32,754 nt of DNA from positions 17,501 to 50,254 of the forward strand of contig SJRY01000104.1 in the NCBI GenBank assembly GCA_011319805.1. Direction: 5' to 3'. The translations under genes were made by a program, and so were the position numbers. This document shows, one piece after another, positions 1 through 10,307 of this stretch. Under the pieces are notes generated by a model. That model was not told the DNA's origin. It saw nothing but the letters and a program-made list of their open reading frames with translations, and did not search any database. Position 1 is the first letter of the stretch. Each line of letters begins with the position of its first letter. Source of the stretch: Macrocybe gigantea (taxonomy: Eukaryota; Basidiomycota; Agaricomycetes; Agaricales; Callistosporiaceae).

Positions 1-1352
1 TGCTGCACTTTGCTTCCTGCCAAGTATGAGGTGACACTATCATGCACTAACAAGGCTTGTCCTCTGAAGTTTTCTGATTTTTTCACTTCATAGGTCGTAT
101 ATCCAGGGATATATAAGCTATAGTGATTTTTCGTCAGGAGCGTTTCCTGGACAGCCATTACCACTATTCTTTTATATCTCATTAGGTTCTCTACCTCCTT
201 CATTTTCTTTTTGAGGCCATTTGCATTAAGAGTCATGATGCCTGTCATTTGCTTCACAAAGCTTAATTCTGGCTCTCTTTGTTCCAGCTTTATTTCCAAC
301 AGAGGAGGTGTCTTTGTAGGGTCCATGTCCAGTTCTGGAGATGCTGCAGAGAATGCTCTTCTTAGAACTGTTTTCATTAAAGGGGACTCTCTTGCAGTTT
401 CCACTACTCGGTCTCTCCACGTCTTGTATGCATCTAGGCGCCATTGCTTTGTTTGAGCATTAGGGTGCCATATTTGTTTTAGCTTTCGGAGAGGTATCTT
501 TTTGTCTTCCTTGATTCCTCTTCTTCGAGCTTGACTTTCCAGGTATAAAGAGTTTCTCATTTTCAACGCTACTCTGTTACATACCCAGATGTCAATTCTT
601 CTTTTCCGATTTGGCTGGTAGATAGCTTTCACTTTTTTCACTCCTGCCAGTATTTCGGGTGTCATTCTGGATTTTATTATCTTCCAAAATTCAACCTCTG
701 TCATTGTGCCAACATTGAATACACAGAATCTTGAACATTTGTCCATCGACTTTGTCAGTCTACGTGCATTCTCTGCTAATTTTGCGCTCGCATCATTACT
801 CGGTCCTCTTCTCCAGGTCCTTTCATTGCTGCTCTCATCCTCAGATATGGTATCAGCCATTTCCTCGACAGCATTTATCTCGTCTTCAGATAGCGATTTC
901 AGTTGCCTATCAGTCTTCTTTCGCATATCATATCCTAGTGCTTGGGCTTCTTTCTCTTTTTCTTGACGCCGATACGGAATCCAGCACTTGTTGAAGCTCA
1001 CAGTTGATCTCAGAGTAAGTTCTTGATTTAGACCTTGCTTGATCACTCTTTCTGGGATGAAAGTTCTCCCTCCAAAGTGTTCCGTGAGCTCAGCTCTTAG
1101 GGCAGAGTTCTCCATAACTACTTCCTCGAGCTGTTCTTCCGTCCATTCTGATGGTCTATCCTCCAGTCTAGACAGTTCCTCTTCCTCGTATATTGACGAG
1201 TCCTCTGAGGAGTCAGTTTCATTTCCTAGATTAATGAGATCGTCCCCAAAGTTTTCCCCCAGGTGTTCTGCCTGCCTCCTCAACTGCTCTAGGGTCACAG
1301 TCTCAGCGGGCAGAACTAGAGCGCGCTGATGTCCTGAAACCCTGTTAACCGT
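1..1352 (-). CDS. LINE copy A ORF2, N-terminal part (partial at window edge)
   Basis: An open frame runs from about 1352 to the window edge with no stop found, about 450 codons. It is the counterpart of the endonuclease-reverse transcriptase ORF of copy B. The N-terminal part is acidic and Ser/Glu-rich (around 1130-1300), followed by a basic stretch, and the APE endonuclease starts near 235 with the LNANGL motif. The codon matching copy B's ATG (9645) is ACG here (1352-1350), one transition away, so either the start was lost or translation begins elsewhere, for example at the ATG near 1115. Where copy B has a TGA in the DM-KKTDR segment, copy A keeps CGA. Copy A therefore shows the uninterrupted N-terminal frame. 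Confidence 0.8.
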
Positions 1353-2013
1353 TTGCCATAGAGAAAAACCATTATTAGTTGTTCGATGATTGCGTGCAGG
1401 AACCCATTAGTTCATCAGAGTGGTGGGCGGGCCAGTATTCTGATATAGACCCATCGAGCAGGGCCAGCCAAGGGTGCAGGAGGGCTTATCTGTGCTTTGT
1501 GGGGCTGCCACGGACCTTTCCCTTCAAGTAAACACCTGAGGTCCCTTATACCTTGGAATAGTTCCGAACCCCCCGGTTTCATTCCGTGTACGTTTCTCAC
1601 CTGCTTTCGTAGGTTTACTAAGAGACAATTATAGTTCTGAGATTTATGCCCTGGTCACTTTCCAATACGTACTCTTTCCATTCAAAACCTTTGTTTCATC
1701 TCACGACTTAACCTTATGTTGAATGAATACATCTTGACGATTTGCGGATAAGACTTTCTCACTTGTTGACTCACTTGTGATACTCTTCTTATTGACTTTG
1801 AAAGCTTGAGGGGTTGTTGCTTGCTTGATCTTGCCTTGCATGCTTCAATCCTTAGGTGCTATTTGTGCTTCATATTTTACACAACTCACACTTGACGAGG
1901 CTACAAATTATCTGTGTTCACGACTATGTACCGTTACTACAGATATATTATACGAGTCGTACTAGGGCTTATATACGGGTAAATGAGTGTATATATTCGG
2001 GAGGCTGTCCAGA
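1353..2013 (-). other. LINE copy A spacer between ORF1 and ORF2
   Basis: About 660 bp between the proposed ORF1 stop (2014) and the ORF2 start region. The same spacer occurs in copy B at 9646-10307. I see no conserved coding frame; a 61-codon frame at 1415-1600 is present in both copies, but it has low-complexity composition and no recognisable domain, so I do not call it. It may carry sequences for ORF2 translation or the end of ORF1 mRNA, but nothing specific is visible. Confidence 0.5.
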
Positions 2014-3154
2014 TCATTGTGCATCCTCCTTCACGGCGTGCTTTGCCTTTTTCTTCCTCGGCTTTGCTGCCTGCCCTTCGTCGTCCTATTTCTAGGTTAG
2101 TACTCTATCCTCATTCAAACTCAAGTTTCACTTACCTTGCTTTTAGTCTCGACATCTTCTGATATTTTTCGTGAGACTTTGCGCGAGGGGGCAGGTTTGG
2201 CTTCATCCATAGCACGATCGCTGCTGACAAGGGGCCAGCGCGCCATTCCGGGACTGTCCAATTCCACCACAAGATGGCAGGCCTGGTCGCGGAAGTAGTC
2301 CTCGCTGCAGGTTCTGCACGTAGGGACGCATACCAGGGAGAGGCTTGCGTCGCCGACCGCGAAATCCATCGTGTAATTCCGTCGGAAGAGGGCAAGGGTC
2401 TTAGAGTCCCTCGTATTGACGGGAGCTCAAGCATGACCTTCAGCGAGCTCAAGGGGATATCCCCAACCTCGATCCATTCGATGTCAGTGACCTTACAGTT
2501 CAGCCAGTTGAGTTCGATCTCGTTCTTGATAGTGTTGAGAGAGATGGCGGGAGGGACATTGTGTACGATGTATGAATACGTCGTCGCGCTTTTCATATCC
2601 GGTACCCGTATCCAAAGCCCGATACCATTACCAAGGGCCCGAAGACCACCAACCAGCCTAGCGTGACTCCACTCGAATGGTTCCACTCGGATGGTGTACG
2701 CGCACCCATTTCGAAGTTCAGGCCATGATGTCATCACTGCCGTTGGTCGGATCCTAAGGTGGTCCCGACAGAAGTGGAGGAAATCCTCCGTTTGTGCGAG
2801 GTTATAGCCTAGGACTTGGAGGGGTTTCGCGTCCCTCCCAATGACCTGGCAGTGAAGATATATGTCCTGCAGGTGGTGACTGCCTACACCACTGAGAGTC
2901 GCGCCCCTAAAGACACTGATCGCGGTGGTATGAGAGGCCACCCCCAACTTCTTACGTAGTAGTTTCACCAGAGCCTCATGTTGGTGTCGACCTGCATCTT
3001 CCCGCCGTCGCTTCCGTTCCCTGGTTTCCATCGGGGGGGAGGGCGTAGTGGGGGTGCTTTCGACCGTGATGACCTCTCGATCACCATCGCTGTGCTGTCT
3101 CTTGTGACCGCTAGCCTTGCGAGGAGGGTTTGGCGAGATAGACATGTGGGACAT
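2014..3154 (-). pseudogene. LINE copy A ORF1 (gag-like), with a 3' intron and one frameshift
   Basis: ORF1 of the LINE, presumably the RNA-binding protein of the ribonucleoprotein. ATG at 3154 (MSHMSISP). The N-terminus is basic and Ser/Pro/Thr-rich, a conserved middle domain follows, and the C-terminal part has a Cys cluster (CVPTCRTC, then DYFRDQACH). A one-base deletion near 2420 (copy A gacgggag, copy B gacagggag) shifts the frame after LELP. The downstream frame then leads through TKSK into a good intron (2086-2135) and a second exon of 23 residues, DDEGQAAKPRKKKAKHAV and onward, ending at TGA 2016-2014. The Lys-rich end looks like a nuclear or RNA-binding tail. Without splicing the frame stops at once in VSET. 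Confidence 0.7.
2086..2135 (-). other. Candidate spliceosomal intron in LINE copy A ORF1
   Basis: In sense orientation the 50-nt segment begins GTAAGTG, contains TACTAAC near its 3' end and finishes AAATAG. These are strong donor, branch and acceptor signals. Splicing joins codon AAG to GAC in phase 0. An earlier AG lies only a few bases past the branch point and is probably too close to be used. The same segment, with the same three signals, is at 10380-10429 in copy B. Confidence 0.65.
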
Positions 3155-4317
3155 GGAGGGGTACTGAGGAGCAAGCCTGTTGAACAAGCACGCCCTTAAG
3201 TACTGTCCTGCCCCATTGTCTATTCAAGAGACGAGGATGCATTGTAGGGTTTTCATCCTGCCTCATTTTTAAACATGAGGCGGATTTCTCTTGGCTTTGT
3301 TCCGTTTCCGAAATCTAGCCGAGGTGCTTGCCATGCTTACCTTTGATTGGTTTGCTTTGGTTTACACTCCCTACAATGATTCCTACCAGCTTCAATCATT
3401 TACAATGAATTGAGCCACTTGCTAGTGGGTGAGCAGATTTTGAGCCCCAGGGTTGCTGTGTCTCTCTCTGCTTTTCGGATAGTATTAGCAATGCTAGTAC
3501 ATTTCTCGATTCTGAGTTAAGCCTTTTATCCACATGCTTAGGTGCACTTGAGTTTGTTATCCAGTTGTCTCTCTGGGCTTTTTCTCTAGCTAAGAGGGGA
3601 GGGTTTATTAGCACTACCCAGTTGGACCACGCGGAGGTTAACCACTCCCTTGTGTGTCGTGACAGTTTAGGGCCCCAAGAAACCCGCCCTCGACTAAAAG
3701 TCTGCCTACCCTTGACTAGAAGTTGGCGACTTCTGCCTGTCATTGGCTATCAGAAGCTGTCTTTAACAGAGGGTCATATCTAAAAACTTCCCCCAGCCAA
3801 GGCCATCCACTACCAGATCCTAGCCAGATCCATCCAGAGGTTGCCCCCCAAACAGTTCCAGCCGGGTCCCAGAGCTTCCAACCAAGGCCCGACACACCCA
3901 ACCCTTAGAGCCAATCCTTTTCCCGAAGTTACGGATCTATTTTGCTGACTTCCCTTATCTACATTGTTCTATCAACTAGAGGCTGTTCACCTTGGAGACC
4001 TGCTGCGGTTATGAGTACGACCAGATGTGAAAATTATTCATTCCCTTGGATTTTCAAGGACTGTCAGGAACGCACCAGACACAACAGAGTTGCTGTGCTC
4101 TACCAGTCATTGAACCCTAGCTCCAAACAATTTGATTTCAGGGTTATAGACTATTAAGGAGAAAAGATAACTCTTCCCGGGGCTCCTGCCAGTGTCTCCA
4201 AGTTCAGTTACATTGCCGTTAAAGATCCACATTCTGGTTCCGGAATTTTAACTGGATTCCCTTTCGATAGGTGGCACGGAAAATCATGCACTTTGAAACG
4301 GAGCTTCCCTATCTCTT
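3155..4317 (-). other. LINE copy A 5' untranslated region
   Basis: About 1.16 kb between the LINE 5' terminus (4317) and ORF1, with no coding frame of convincing composition. It matches copy B 11449-12611 closely. Non-LTR elements usually carry an internal promoter here; I see no clear core promoter motif. The first sense bases are AAGAGATAGGGAAGC. Confidence 0.6.
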
Positions 4318-5611
4318 ATTCTATCATTGGTACCCCAAGTTCAATTGACATGGTTTTACTACCATGTAATTGGCTACTTGTTGCTGATTGAAGAACAAGC
4401 TTCAGGGCTTTATTCAGTTCCTTTTGGATAAAGCCCGTTCGGCTTTGGCATATGCCTACCCATTCGCCTCCATAACATCCAAGTGATGCTATTTTGGAGT
4501 TTATTATCGCAACTTTCAGATCGATCGGGTATTTCTTGTCTTTCAAAAAGGCTCGTCTTATATCTACTGCCTTTTTTACTTTTTGTGCTAGCGTTTTGCA
4601 GTGCTCTATTTCATCTGTTCCTTGGGTATCCCCTAGGTTGGATGTTATAGTTATTCCCAAGTATTTATATGAGTCTACTGCATTGACTTTTTCTCCACTG
4701 ATCTCAAGTTTTGCTGCATCCAGCTCCTCTCTTTCAGTATCTGTGCCTCCTACCAACATTACACCGCACTTTTGTGGGCCTGTTGGCATTCTCCATTCCT
4801 CACTCCATTTCGTTATTCCTTCTAAGAATCTCTGTACTCCATCTATTGATTCTTGTATTTCCACTATGTCGTCCACAAATAGGAGTGCAGGGCAGTTTCC
4901 TTCCTTTTCCTTCACATCTGGGATACTTGCTCCCTCTGGCAAGTATTTAAGAATATCGTTTATAAAGAGGATGAATAAAACAGGTGATAGTGGGCACCCT
5001 TGCCGTGTTCCTCGTGTCATGTTATATGTATCTCCACATTGTTCTCCAACTCTGGTACAGGCTTGGGATGATCTGTATATATTCTTTATCAGCTCTAAGA
5101 ATTGTCCTCTAAAGCCTATTGCATCAAGCTTTTCAAATAGTGCTTCATGCATGACTTTATCAAATGCTTTTTTCAGATCTATAAAGATCAGGTAGGATTT
5201 TTTCTTCTTTATCCTCCTTCTCTTCACTATCTCTGTTAGGGCTATAAACTGGGCTATCGCTTCTTGTTTATCCCTGAATCCTCCCTGTTCTGTTATGAAC
5301 AATTTTTCTCTTTCTCCTATTTCTGATATTCGCCTGGCTAAGACAACAGTGAATATCTTCATGCCGACCGCTATAAGGCTTATTCCTCTATAGTTTGTCA
5401 GGTCTGTGGGATCACCTGATTTGTACAGTGGAATATTCGTTACTTTACTCCAGAATTCTGGTTGGTTCTGTTTATTCCACATTCCTTTCATTATTCTGAA
5501 AACGTGAGCTCCCATGGGGTTTTTGGAGATGCTGGTAAGTCGCCCTTTGGTAGGGCTACATACGTGAAGTCTCCTACTTCCACTCCTTGGTTCCTCAAAT
5601 GTGCATGGCAT
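4316..5611 (-). pseudogene. LINE copy B ORF2, reverse transcriptase domain (3'-truncated)
   Basis: Reverse transcriptase that would copy the LINE RNA at a nicked target. Visible motifs in order: LTNYRGISL, the first catalytic Asp block FIDLKKAFDKV, TRGTRQGCPLSPVLF, and the catalytic box FVDD at 4868-4879 (usually YADD or FADD), then a thumb-like region with YKYLGI. The frame ends in GVPMIE followed by a junction-made TAA. It joins the upstream ORF2 frame through a frameshift near 5515-5530, where the other frame runs into a stop at 5491. The family normally continues well past this point, so the protein is truncated. The RT core itself looks complete. Confidence 0.85.
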
Positions 5612-7838
5612 TCTTCCTTGAGTAGTGCTTTGAATAGTTCTATTGGAATACTGTCATGCCCTGGTGCTGTTCCTAGTGCCATGCTTCTTATCGCCATTAG
5701 GACCTCGCTCCATTCTATATTTCTATTGCAGTCTAAGGGGTTCTCTCGCCTCTCAGTTGCAGTTCCCTTCCAGTATGCATCGCTTTGTGACAGATTTTCT
5801 GGATCGTCTTGCGCAAGGCATTTGAAGTATTCTGTTGTTCTTTTCAGAATATCTTCCTGGTTTGTCAATAGCTGTCCCTTGGCATCCTTGACTGGTGTTG
5901 TCTTTTTTCCAGATTGGGATTTTTTGTGAAGAGTATCCTCCCATCGGTGGAACTCCTTCATCTCATTATTTCAGTACAGCTTTGTCACCCTTTCAATCTC
6001 CTTTTCCTTCAGATGCTTTTCATTTTTCCTTAATGACCTCCTCAGGTTGATTTGGAGATTTTTGTATCCCTCGTATTTTTCTTCTGCCCTCGGGTCTTGT
6101 GTTTCTATACACTCCTCCCATTCTCTTCGTGCCTTTTCTAGTCTCTTTGCCATTCGTTTTATTGATCTGTTCATGGTGTAGACTTTTCCTGTTATTTCCC
6201 TGCATATGCCTTTCTCTCTGGCAATTGCATTTGCCATTCTCATCAGATCTAGTGCTGCCTCATTGAGCTCATCCAATGTTTCAATTTCGTCCACAGGCAG
6301 GTCTTTCCATCTATTGTTGTTCACAATTTCTGGTCCTGCATGTCCTTTTACCAAGTTGACATCATATCGCCACCGTCTTTCTTTGGGTGTTGATGTTCTT
6401 GGCTCTGCCCTTATTCTTGTCATTAGAGGGTAGTGATCACTATCGTTTTCTTCACATATTCCCCATTGATGTATTACTTTTCCTTTGTGCATCATTTGTT
6501 TGGCCTTCTCATTTCCCACTAGGTTATCAATATTAGACCACCTTGTTGATTTTCTGTGGAACGTTAGATCAGAACCTTTAACATCTATGCACAAGAGGCC
6601 TGATTTTTCCGTTTTCAATTTCTTCTTCAAATCTTCTTTCGGAATATTCCAGTCTCCCATTATTATAATGCATGCTTGTGGTTCTTTCTTTTCGATTTCC
6701 TCACATTCCTGCATTATCTTTCTTATTGTGCGCATTCTTTCGCTCTTCCAGTTCCCTCCTGATGGGAGATACACTGCTATAACATGCCAAGGTTCCTTGT
6801 TTGTCAACATTGGGATTTTGACATGTATGAAATACTGCTGCACTTTGCTTCCTGCCAAGTATGAGGTGACACTATCATGCACTAACAAGGCTTGTCCTCT
6901 GAAGTTTTCTGATTTTTTCACTTCATAGGTCGTATATCCAGGGATATATAAGCTATAGTGATTTTTCGTCAGGAGCGTTTCCTGGACAGCCATTACCACT
7001 ATTCTCTTATATCTCATTAGATTCTCTAGCTCCTTCATTTTCTTTTTGAGGCCATTTGCATTAAGAGTCATGATGCCTGTCATTTGCTTCACAAAGCTTA
7101 ATTCTGGCTCTCTTTGTTCCAACTTTATTTCCAATAGAGGAGGTGTCTTTGTAGGGTCCATGTCCAGTTCCGGAGATGCTGCTGAGAATGTTCTTCTTAG
7201 ATCTGTCTCCATTAAAGGGGACTCTCTTGCAGTTTCCACTACTCGGTCTCTCCATGTCTTGTATGCATCTAGGCGCCATTGCTTTGTTTGAGCGTTAGGG
7301 TGCCATATTTGTTTTAGCTTTCGGAGAGGTATCTTTTTGTCTTCTTTGATCCCTCTTCTTCGAGCTTGACTTTCCAGATATAAAGAGTTTCTCATTTTCG
7401 ATGCTACTCTGTTGCATACCCAGATGTCAATTCTTCTCTTTCGATTTGGCTGGTAGATAGCTTTCACTTTTTTCACTCCTGCCAGTATTTCGGGTGTCAT
7501 CCTGGATTTTATTACCTTCCAAAATTCAACCTCTGTCATTGTGCCAACATTGAATACACAGAATCTTGAACATTTGTCCATCGACTTTGTCAGTCTTCGT
7601 GTGTTCTCTGCTAATTTTGTGCTCGCATCATTACTCGGTCCTCTTCTCCAGGTCCTTTCATTGCTGCTCTCATCCTCAGATATGGTATCAGCCATTTCCT
7701 CGACAGCATTTATCTCGTCTTCAGATAGCGATTTCAGTTGCCTATCGGTCTTCTTTCACATATCATATCCTAGTGCTTGGGCTTCTTTCTCTTTTTCTTG
7801 ACGCCAATATGGAATCCAGCACTTGTTGAAGCTTACGG

Positions 7839-8967
7839 TGATGAGCGCTCCGCGCCGCTGACCGCCGATAAGTCCTAATTTGGTAATCCCGCCCCCGCAT
7901 TCGAAATCATACCACTACTCGGCCCCCTCAGCATGATACCGCAGCCCAGCCGCTGACTTCTCGTTCGAGTACTCGGGATGTCGACAACTCCGTGAGGCTT
8001 CCATTCCAGGTCCGGACACTTCGCCAAACGCATCGCACCCGTACATTCCGGACCTTCTGCGCTTCCTATACCGCCCAATACAGTCAGGCAGTCTTATTCC
8101 TATATGCCTCCCCCGATTTCCCAGATCCTGATATGGCAAGACTACTACCATTTTCGATATCGCACCGCCTCACGCCTTCCCACGTTCCCGACACTGCCTC
8201 GCCGCAGTACATTCGAAACAAGGGATTTCGAGCGCGCTACCGTTTCATCCACTCTCATTTCGAAATTCATGACTCATATTTCACTGATACATTCTACGTT
8301 CCTTAGATTATTTTCACGTTCCATTCTACGATGCGTGGCACCGGTTTCGGGATGTTCTTTTACCTACTGTTTCACCTTTTATGTTCAGATTTCGAACGGA
8401 CTTACATCTCCCCGGCGTTTCAGCCACTAAACGACCCTTTCGAAATCATACGATACGTTCTCTCATTCGGTTTCGACTCCGCCGGTTATTCCGATACTCG
8501 AAATCTTCTCATCTATAAAAACCCATGTACTTGGCATTTGTAAAAACATAGAAAAAGTTACCGTCTCAGTCCTTCAGCAGTCTCGCAGTCTACGACTCAT
8601 GTGGAGTCCTTGTGTTATCCGATCTCAAAGTGTCACGCTCGCGTGGAGCCACCGTACTCAGTCTCGAAATCAGTGTCTCTGGCTTCGCGTGGAAGTCATT
8701 ATCATCGAAACCCTTCCGAAACCCTCACTGAAGCCCTCGATATCGCGCGGGAATTCAGCTAAGTCTAACAGCCTTGTTTCGAAAACCCCGAAATCCGCTC
8801 GAAACCATCCATATTCACTTCGTTCCATTCCTCCCCTTTCACGCTACAGTCCCTCGGGTTACTCTGTGACTTGAACAGCTCGTAGTTTATACAGCCTCGG
8901 ATAGGGACTGACGCTTCCTTCATTCCACCTTGTTGGTTTGTAGGTTAGTGCTACCCGATAGTTATCA
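7839..8967 (+). mobile_element. Solo LTR, about 1.13 kb, unrelated to the gypsy element at 16-22 kb
   Basis: Insertion in LINE copy B that is absent at the same site in copy A (around 995-1000). It starts TGATGAGCGC and ends GTTATCA, so it has TG..CA ends, and is flanked by the duplication ACGG (7835-7838 and 8968-8971; a fifth base T is ambiguous). A TATA box (CTATAAAA, 8513-8520) lies about 0.67 kb in, which orients it to the plus strand with U3 of about 0.7 kb. No convincing coding region. Size, TG..CA ends, short duplication and internal TATA fit a solo LTR left after LTR-LTR recombination. A non-autonomous DNA transposon is less likely because the terminal inverted similarity is only about six bases. 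Confidence 0.78.
8513..8520 (+). promoter_or_regulatory. TATA box in the 1.13-kb solo LTR
   Basis: CTATAAAA followed by ACCC, in a GC-balanced region of the LTR. Placement before a long R-U5 region fits an LTR core promoter and supports the plus orientation of the element. Confidence 0.5.
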
Positions 8968-9100
8968 ACGGTTGATCTCAGAGTAAGTTCTTGATTTAGA
9001 CCTTGATTGATCACTCTTTCTGAGATGAAAGTTCTTCCTCCAAAGTGTTCCGTGAGCTCAGCTCTTAGGGCGGAGTTCTCCATTACTACTTCCTCGAGCT

Positions 9101-9420
9101 TGTTAGGCTAGACGAATCTCAGAAGGACTCGGGCAGACTAAGTGTGAGAGTGGTCTTGAGATGATGGCAAAAGGAATATTAAGCCTAGCGCTACTGGTAC
9201 ATCTGGGAGTCCTTATATACATTACAGTACTCGAGCATGGACCATGGGCTGCGCAATGCTGTGGACTGCGGATGAGTAAGACTGGAAGGAGATGACTCAG
9301 GATGACTAGGGAAGTGGGATGACTCGATGGCTGCGCACTGCGCAGCATGATGGGGGAGATAAGGGATGTGGGAAAGATAAGATAAGAAAATGAATAGTCC
9401 TTTGGGTGGCATCTGTAACA
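9101..9420 (-). mobile_element. Solo LTR (320 bp) of the chromovirus family
   Basis: Starts TGTTAGGCTAG and ends CTGTAACA, and is flanked by the 5-bp duplication GAGCT (9096-9100 and 9421-9425). Copy A of the LINE shows the empty site with a single GAGCT near 1127. It is the same length as the two LTRs of the full element at 16142-22633 but differs at roughly a dozen positions, so it is an older insertion of the same family reduced to one LTR. Orientation is given by the sense of the full element. Confidence 0.95.
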
Positions 9421-9645
9421 GAGCTGTTCTTCCATCCATTCTGATGGTCTATCCTCCAGTCTAGACAGTTCCTCTTCCTCGTATATTGACGAGTCCTCTG
9501 AGGAGTCAGTTTCATTTCCTAGATTAATGAGATCGTCCCCAAAGTTTTCCCCCAGGTGTTCTGCCTGCCTCCTCAACTGCTCTAGGGTCACAGTCTCAGC
9601 GGGCAGAACTAGAGCATGCTGATGTCCTGAAACCCTGTTAACCAT

Positions 9646-10307
9646 TTGCCGTAGAGAGAAACCATTATTAGTTGTTCGATGATTGCGTGCAGGAACCCAT
9701 TAGTTCATCAGAGTGGTGGGCGGGCCAGTATTCTGATATAGACCCATCGAGCAGGGCCAGCCAAGGGTGCAGGAGGGCTTATCTGTGCTTTGTGGGGCTG
9801 CCACGGACCTTTCCCTTCAGGTAAACACCTGAGGTCCTTTATACTTCGGAATAGTTCCAAACCCCCCGGTTTCATTCCATGTACGTTTCTCACCTGCTTT
9901 CATAGGTTTACTAAGAGACAATTATAGTTCTGAGATTTATGCCCTGGTCACTTTCCAATATGTACTCTTCCCATTCAAAACTTTTGCTTCATCTCACGAC
10001 TTAACCTTATGTTGAGTGAATACCTCTTGATGATTTTGCAGATAAGACTTTCTCACTTGTCGACTTACTTGTGATACTCCTCTTTTTGACTTTGAGAGCT
10101 TGAGGGGTTGCTGCTTGCTTGATCTTACCTTGCATGCTTCAATCCTTAGGTGCTACTTGCGTTTCATATTTTACACAACTCACACTTGACGAGGCTACAA
10201 ATTATCCATGTTCACGACTATGTACCGTTACTACAGATATATTATACGAGTCGTACTAGGGCTTATATACGGGTAAATGAGTGTATATATTCGGGAGGCT
10301 GTCCAGA
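9646..10307 (-). other. LINE copy B spacer between ORF1 and ORF2
   Basis: Counterpart of 1353-2013 in copy A, with mainly transition differences. No coding frame is supported. Confidence 0.5.

Larger units (their letters stand above)
1..4317 (-). mobile_element. LINE (APE-type non-LTR retrotransposon) copy A, 5' part
   Basis: Non-LTR retrotransposon read right to left, with its 5' end at 4317 and its 3' part outside the window. Every base has a counterpart in copy B: A position x equals B x+6835 up to about 995 and x+8293/8294 after about 1127, and the change in offset equals the two LTR insertions in B. Order in the sense direction: about 1.16 kb 5' untranslated region, ORF1 (3154-2014), a 0.66-kb spacer, then the N-terminal part of ORF2 including the start of the endonuclease. 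By eye the copies differ by a few percent. Both stop matching at the same 5' base, which defines the family's full-length 5' terminus. The clade (Tad1, L1 or other) cannot be fixed here. Confidence 0.9.
5491..9645 (-). pseudogene. LINE copy B ORF2, N-terminus, APE endonuclease and linker to RT (interrupted)
   Basis: N-terminal and endonuclease part of ORF2. ATG at 9645. The acidic N-terminal segment is cut by a 320-bp solo LTR (9101-9420) and a 1.13-kb solo LTR (7839-8967). A TGA follows near 7755 where copy A has CGA. The uninterrupted frame from 7695 down to 5971 contains the APE-type endonuclease: LNANGL, the catalytic Glu in VQETLL, GDWNIP, and the terminal SDHYP box. This enzyme nicks the target DNA to prime reverse transcription. 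A further in-frame TGA at 5973-5971 interrupts the linker to RT, and the same frame resumes at 5961 and runs to 5491. At least two stops, one frameshift and two insertions make this copy inactive. Confidence 0.85.

Noticed and set aside
1415..1600. 61-codon frame between LINE ORF1 and ORF2
   Set aside because: Conserved only because the LINE copies are nearly identical; no domain and no start context.
4494..5195. 233-codon plus-strand frame
   Set aside because: Antisense shadow of the LINE reverse transcriptase, which has clear catalytic motifs on the minus strand.
8104..8430. Open frames inside the 1.13-kb LTR
   Set aside because: They overlap in several frames, lack domains and lie across the LTR promoter.
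7839..8967. Interpretation as a DNA transposon with terminal inverted repeats
   Set aside because: Inverted similarity at the ends is only about six bases, while TG..CA ends, size and TATA box fit an LTR.
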